Positions 7,328-10,609 of a DNA stretch of 10,609 bases are shown here, piece after piece. Position 1 is the first letter of the stretch. Each line of letters opens with the position of its first letter. The stretch comes from JAVBPT01 sp031549455 (GTDB lineage: Bacteria > Bacillota > Clostridia > Lachnospirales > JAKSVV01), in assembly GCA_031549455.1 (NCBI GenBank), contig JAVBPT010000009.1:1-10609 (forward strand). Direction: 5' to 3'. Below the pieces are notes generated by a model. It was given only the letters and a program-made list of their open reading frames with translations. It did not search any database and was not told the DNA's origin. The position numbers and the translations under genes are program-made.

Positions 7328-8221
7328 ACTAGAATAGACAATGGGTGCATAATCTCTAATGAACTGGTATCCATTATCCGCATCCTGATTGATTGACCAG
7401 GTCATCAGTCCGCGGATGGGTGTACCATCCAATGCTAGTTGATCTAACGCATAGGCAACATCCATAGGATTTTCTACATAACCGTTAAATGCTGCATCTG
7501 GAGAAGAGGGCAGACCAATTGCTAATTTATCTGCGGGTATTGGAACATAGTCTTGTGTTCCGTTGATAATGGCGTTGGTTAAAGTGTATAAGAATGGAGC
7601 TTTGTTTTCATTATCGTCCTGGGCAAGATAGGTATTGCCATACCATATGCCATCGCTCCCTTGATTATAATATTGAGGAAAGACAAAATCATAGCTTTCA
7701 TCTAATCCCTCAATATAAGGAGCATAAAGCGCATTGGGCCCCCTTAAGGCCGGGAATTCCGGAGATAAAGTTATAATAAAGTCCTTTCCGTTTAAACGGT
7801 AATATTCTTTTAACTCCCTGAGCGCTTCTGGTATCACCGTTTGATTGTCAGCAGCTGTAATGGATGAGCCCTCAAGATCGATATTAATTCCATCGAATCC
7901 ATAATGATCAATAGCGTTCATGACATCTTCTTGAAAAGTCTCTTTGTCATCCTCAGTTAATGCCACATATGTATTTGCGCCGCCAAGTGTAACCAAAACG
8001 CTTCGTCCTTCACTTTTTAATGTTTCAACCGCAGAGGTAACAGCGTCATCTGATACATATAAAGGTCTGAGGTTGGGAGCTCCCGAATTGTCTGGGGAAA
8101 AAACAAGAGCAACCACATTGTATCCGTTTGGAATGCTTGCTAAATCAGCGTTGTTTTGCCATTCAAACAAATAGCCGACGATAATATTTGGACTCCTAAA
8201 ACCGAAATGCCAATTTTCCAT
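7325..8221 (-). CDS. GH18 chitinase-like protein without signal peptide
   Basis: The 298-residue frame starts at ATG 8219-8221 (read on minus), with GGAGGT at 8227-8232 five bases upstream. It is a single glycoside hydrolase family 18 TIM barrel (PF00704). Visible motifs are NIIVGYLFEW (12-21), NVVALVFSP (35-43), SVLVTLGGA (74-82, the SxGG-type strand), the active-site signature FDGINIDLE (109-117) with Asp115 and catalytic Glu117, FVFPQYYNQ (179-187) and GLMTWSINQDA (271-281). The signature usually reads DGxDxDxE; here Asn113 replaces one Asp, which the PROSITE GH18 pattern allows. The family hydrolyses beta-1,4 bonds next to N-acetylglucosamine in chitin or related glycans, through the substrate acetamido group. 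The protein has no signal peptide and no carbohydrate-binding module, so it may act inside the cell, in the spore or after lysis, or be exported by another route. It is the only minus-strand gene here and has its own promoter. Confidence 0.93.
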   Translation of the reverse strand: MENWHFGFRSPNIIVGYLFEWQNNADLASIPNGYNVVALVFSPDNSGAPNLRPLYVSDDAVTSAVETLKSEGRSVLVTLGGANTYVALTEDDKETFQEDVMNAIDHYGFDGINIDLEGSSITAADNQTVIPEALRELKEYYRLNGKDFIITLSPEFPALRGPNALYAPYIEGLDESYDFVFPQYYNQGSDGIWYGNTYLAQDDNENKAPFLYTLTNAIINGTQDYVPIPADKLAIGLPSSPDAAFNGYVENPMDVAYALDQLALDGTPIRGLMTWSINQDADNGYQFIRDYAPIVYSS

Positions 8222-8226
8222 GAAAT

Positions 8227-8232
8227 ACCTCC
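8227..8232 (-). promoter_or_regulatory. ribosome binding site of the GH18 gene
   Basis: ACCTCC on the plus strand reads GGAGGT on the minus strand, 5 nt before the ATG. It fixes the start and argues against a longer N-terminus that could hold a signal peptide. Confidence 0.8.
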
Positions 8233-8243
8233 ATTAGAATCGT

Positions 8244-8271
8244 ACTATACTATATTCGTAAAATTTGTCTA
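8244..8271 (-). promoter_or_regulatory. sigma-A promoter of the GH18 gene
   Basis: On the minus strand TAGACA (8266-8271) and TATAGT (8244-8249) are separated by 16 nt; each is a 5/6 match to consensus. Transcription would start near 8237, just ahead of the GGAGGT site, giving a very short leader. Confidence 0.6.
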
Positions 8272-8297
8272 AAGTACATCAAAGAATAGAAGAAATT

Positions 8298-8326
8298 TTG
8301 ACAATTCATATTTGTTAGGTTAGAAT
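8298..8326 (+). promoter_or_regulatory. sigma-A promoter of the permuted papain-like gene
   Basis: Perfect TTGACA at 8298-8303 and TAGAAT at 8321-8326 (5/6) with the ideal 17-nt spacer. It points away from the GH18 promoter, 26 bp beyond it. Confidence 0.75.
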
Positions 8327-8362
8327 AAAATAAGTTGGTGAGCAAGTGGGTGGAATATCGTT

Positions 8363-9421
8363 ATGAATCTTACAAAATATTTAGCGATCACAAATGCACT
8401 GTTTACAGTTTTGATATTTGGATTGATTATATATGGCAATCTTATTTTGTTTAATCTTAGTTGTATTGCAATATTCATTTCAGTTACAGTTAGAACAATT
8501 TTAACGCCGATTAGCGAAAAGTTGAAGTTATGCATTATTTCTGCTTTTGTTATCACAGTAATTTTGCAGATGGTATTTAACGTGCAAGTTGTGTTTCCAA
8601 GTGAGGGCACTTTAATACGCAAACTATTTGGTGTAATTGTTATGCTTTTACCACTTATGGTAAATCGGTTTATCTACACAGGAAGGGATGTCAACCTATA
8701 TTTACCATCTCTTCAAGAAATGGGGGTAGTTAGTTTTTCGGAGTTGATGGAGAAAACAAGAGATGTTCTTGAAATTGTGAACAAGATTAGTAAAACGACA
8801 AAATGTATTTCGGTGAACAATGTGCTTGAAGTGGTGCAGGATTTGCCAAGACATGATTCCTTTAGGTACATCAATAATGAAAGTTTAACCAAAGCATATT
8901 TTGAAGAGGCCCAAAAAAGTTTGGATGATCCGTATGTTTATATTATAATTTCGAATACGGGTAGTGCTGCTAGTGAGATGCTCTCCGTGTTTACACAAAG
9001 GCAGTACAACCACGCCTCCCTTTCATTTGACCGTGACTTGAAAACCATTATTAGTTATAATGGGGGTGAGAAGGTATATCCTCCTGGCTTGAATCATGAA
9101 ATGATTGAGTTTTTCAAAAAGAAGAGTGATGCATCTATCATTGTGTATCGATTACCGTGCCGAAAGGATCAGAAGAAAATGATTCTCGATAAGATAGAAG
9201 AAATCAATAGAGTGGGAAGTGCATACAATGTTTTGGGCCTGTTGTTTAAATATTCACATAGACCCAATATTATGTTTTGTTCTCAGTTCGTTTATAAAAT
9301 GCTTGTGATTTCGGAGCTTGCCTACTTTGATTCTCAAAATGAGAAGGTTTGCCCGACAGATTTTGTAGAGAAAGATTACTACAGAAAACTCCAATTTGAC
9401 TATGAGCTTAAGTTTCAATAA
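8363..9421 (+). CDS. membrane protein with a permuted papain-like (YiiX-type) amidase domain
   Basis: The 352-residue protein starts at ATG 8363 after a modest GGTGGA site (8349-8354). Residues 1-104 hold about four hydrophobic segments, roughly 9-30, 31-48, 57-78 and 86-104. A linker of about 85 residues follows, then a soluble domain from about 190. In it YVYIIISNTG begins the first strand, NHASLSFD carries His217, and NIMFCSQFVYKML carries Cys306. The order His then Cys, about 90 residues apart, with PTDF after the Cys helix, is that of the permuted NlpC/P60 or papain-like amidases (YiiX/YaeF group, PF05708). Such enzymes are proposed to cut amide or ester bonds of lipids or peptides. Whether the domain faces the cytoplasm or the wall cannot be settled by eye; with four helices both ends lie on the same side. 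The next gene follows at a 25-nt gap, so they are likely co-transcribed. Confidence 0.82.
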   Translation: MNLTKYLAITNALFTVLIFGLIIYGNLILFNLSCIAIFISVTVRTILTPISEKLKLCIISAFVITVILQMVFNVQVVFPSEGTLIRKLFGVIVMLLPLMVNRFIYTGRDVNLYLPSLQEMGVVSFSELMEKTRDVLEIVNKISKTTKCISVNNVLEVVQDLPRHDSFRYINNESLTKAYFEEAQKSLDDPYVYIIISNTGSAASEMLSVFTQRQYNHASLSFDRDLKTIISYNGGEKVYPPGLNHEMIEFFKKKSDASIIVYRLPCRKDQKKMILDKIEEINRVGSAYNVLGLLFKYSHRPNIMFCSQFVYKMLVISELAYFDSQNEKVCPTDFVEKDYYRKLQFDYELKFQ

Positions 9422-9435
9422 AAAAATTAGAAAGT

Positions 9436-9439
9436 GAGG
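9436..9439 (+). promoter_or_regulatory. ribosome binding site choosing ATG 9447
   Basis: The core GAGG in GTGAGGTG lies 7 nt before ATG 9447. The in-frame GTG at 9441 would be only one base from it, so ATG 9447 is preferred. Confidence 0.7.
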
Positions 9440-9446
9440 TGTGTTT

Positions 9447-10343
9447 ATGAAAAAAAGAATGGGTTGGGTCTTCGCTTTATTCTGCATTGTTATATTTATC
9501 TTTATACTCGCCCGTTTTGGTTGGAGAGTGTTGGGGTTTAATATATGTGTGCTCCCGGATCAGATCTATATAAGCAAGGTAGATGTCATGGAGGATCAGA
9601 TTATGATAGATGGGGATATAATGACAAGTGCATTGGCATATGTGGGGTACATTTGTAAAAGGGAAGGGGAATCGGTTTATATTGGTTTAAAATACAATTC
9701 CCTATTTGGTGTGGTGAACCGTTCGGGTGTATTTCACATCAATGAAAAAATGGACACAATGGGTGTTCATAAAATCTATTTAAAGGGGAAAAACGAAGAA
9801 AAGCAAATATGGGATGTGAATGGCGGAGAGGACATATCGATTTTAATTCATCCAGATTTTCCGGTTAAGGACATTACATCAGATGAACTAAGGTCTATAG
9901 AAGAGGGAATGAGTTATCAAAAAATGCTAACCCAACTCGGACAGACGGCAGACCTTGGAAGCGGACGATATATTGCCCTTTATAGAGTGGATGGTAAATA
10001 TGATTTGCACCTTGGATTCGGATCCTTTGGAGAACTCTGCAGAGAAGATGGAGAAATGTTGCTAGAACGAAGTATCCATAGCACTTGCATCGAAAGGGCT
10101 TTTTCATATCTGGATGATGAAAAAAGGGAGAAGATGGATCAATACAGTGCTACTTTAACAAATCTTAAAGTGGGAGATGAAAAGTATGATTATCTGAATC
10201 TGGATTTGGATAAGCAAAGCATAATAAACAAGGAAATATGGCTTGTTCGTTTTGATGGAAAGGATGAGACATCAGATACGACTATGCTGTTACTAGATGC
10301 AGCCTCACTCACTTTATTAGGGTTTGGATTTGAAGAAAATTAG
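9447..10343 (+). CDS. single-pass membrane protein with BamE/SmpA-like segment, function unknown
   Basis: Starting at ATG 9447 the product has 298 residues. Residues about 5-27 are one membrane helix (WVFALFCIVIFIFILARF) after positively charged KKR, so the rest is probably outside the cell. Residues about 30-120 are beta-rich, with IMIDGDIMTSALAYVGY and VYIGLKYNSLFGVVNRSGVF. Residues about 145-193 read SDELRSIEEGMSYQKMLTQLG, then DLGSGRYIALYRVDGKYDL. This follows the 'I..GM...v...LG......G......y..dG' pattern of BamE/SmpA-like folds, which in Firmicutes occur in small exported proteins. The final 100 residues are charged and acidic and match nothing I know. It is 25 nt downstream of the permuted papain-like gene and has no promoter of its own, suggesting a joint role at the membrane. 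No enzyme motif is visible. Confidence 0.8.
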   Translation: MKKRMGWVFALFCIVIFIFILARFGWRVLGFNICVLPDQIYISKVDVMEDQIMIDGDIMTSALAYVGYICKREGESVYIGLKYNSLFGVVNRSGVFHINEKMDTMGVHKIYLKGKNEEKQIWDVNGGEDISILIHPDFPVKDITSDELRSIEEGMSYQKMLTQLGQTADLGSGRYIALYRVDGKYDLHLGFGSFGELCREDGEMLLERSIHSTCIERAFSYLDDEKREKMDQYSATLTNLKVGDEKYDYLNLDLDKQSIINKEIWLVRFDGKDETSDTTMLLLDAASLTLLGFGFEEN

Positions 10344-10373
10344 TAAAAAGAATGGTCAAAATACTATATATTA

Positions 10374-10402
10374 TTGACAAATCTTAAAAAGCAAGATAAG
10401 AT
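10374..10402 (+). promoter_or_regulatory. probable promoter of the ABC-F gene
   Basis: Perfect TTGACA at 10374-10379, 17-nt spacer, then TAAGAT at 10397-10402 (4/6). It lies about 50 nt before the start codon. No hairpin terminator is visible between 10344 and this promoter, so read-through from upstream is possible. Confidence 0.5.
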
Positions 10403-10450
10403 GGATGCAAAGTAAATGATACGAACAAAATAGCGGGAAAGGAAAATAAT

Positions 10451-10609
10451 ATGATTGCAACAAATGGTATTACATTAAGATATGGAAAGAAAGTACTTTT
10501 TGAAGAAGTGACCATCAAGTTTACACAAGGGAATTGTTATGGACTAATTGGGGCTAATGGTTCTGGAAAAAGTACATTTCTAAAAATCTTATCTGGGCAA
10601 ATGGAGGCC
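10451..10609 (+). CDS. ABC-F family ATPase (YbiT/YkpA type), 3' end cut by the window edge
   Basis: 53 codons are visible from ATG 10451, with AAAGGA at 10438-10443 seven bases upstream; the gene continues past the right edge. The start MIATNGITLRYGKKVLFEE, followed by KFTQGNCYGLIGANGSGKST, contains a Walker A motif (GANGSGKST, about residues 34-42). The 'F..GN.YGLIGANGSGKST' wording is typical of the YbiT/YkpA branch of ABC-F proteins. These have two ATP-binding domains and no membrane part, and they bind the ribosome to influence translation. Only the first few motifs can be seen, so an antibiotic-resistance ABC-F cannot be ruled out, though the N-terminus favours the housekeeping type. Confidence 0.88.
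   Translation, partial: MIATNGITLRYGKKVLFEEVTIKFTQGNCYGLIGANGSGKSTFLKILSGQMEA

Noticed and set aside
8222..8362. A riboswitch in the divergent region
   Set aside because: The leaders are too short (the GH18 leader is under 20 nt) and I found no conserved riboswitch core or strong stems.

Overview
The window is AT-rich, with strong GGAGG-type ribosome binding sites, AT-rich sigma-A-like promoters and a set of SLH-domain, copper-amine-oxidase-N-domain and CmpB-family proteins. Together these point to a low-GC, Gram-positive Clostridia-type bacterium, perhaps Lachnospirales-like. The genus cannot be fixed from the sequence alone. I see no tRNA, rRNA, CRISPR array, insertion sequence or phage gene.

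Layout: (1) positions 1-687 hold the 3' part of an unrecognised gene that is open to the left edge. (2) 792-2060 is a secreted protein with a copper-amine-oxidase-N-like domain. (3) 2288-3046 is a five-helix membrane protein of the CmpB / 'ABC-transporter type IV' family. (4) After a 36-nt hairpin and an extended -10 promoter, 3289-5653 forms a two-gene unit: a secreted GHL10 glycosyl hydrolase carrying three SLH repeats, then a small RBBP9/YdeN-type serine hydrolase. (5) 5654-5916 has no intact gene but may hold a frameshifted tail of an aminotransferase. (6) 5917-7293 is a membrane-anchored or secreted protein that resembles the polysaccharide-deacetylase fold. (7) It converges on a minus-strand GH18 chitinase-like gene (7325-8221). 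The two stop codons form the outer ends of one perfect 18-bp inverted repeat. (8) 8222-8362 carries a divergent promoter pair. (9) 8363-10343 is a two-gene unit: a membrane protein with a permuted papain-like (YiiX-type) domain, then a single-pass protein with a BamE/SmpA-like segment. (10) 10451 to the right edge is the start of an ABC-F ATPase of the YbiT/YkpA type.

Most of the complete genes encode exported or membrane proteins, and four look like enzymes acting on glycans or on amide/ester bonds of the envelope: GHL10-SLH, the deacetylase-like protein, GH18 and the permuted papain-like protein. The simplest reading is an envelope or polysaccharide remodelling neighbourhood made of several separate transcription units, not one large operon. 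I did not find a clear new defence or mobile system. The less ordinary items are the deacetylase-like protein, the membrane-fused permuted peptidase with its BamE-like partner, and the shared stop-codon terminator.
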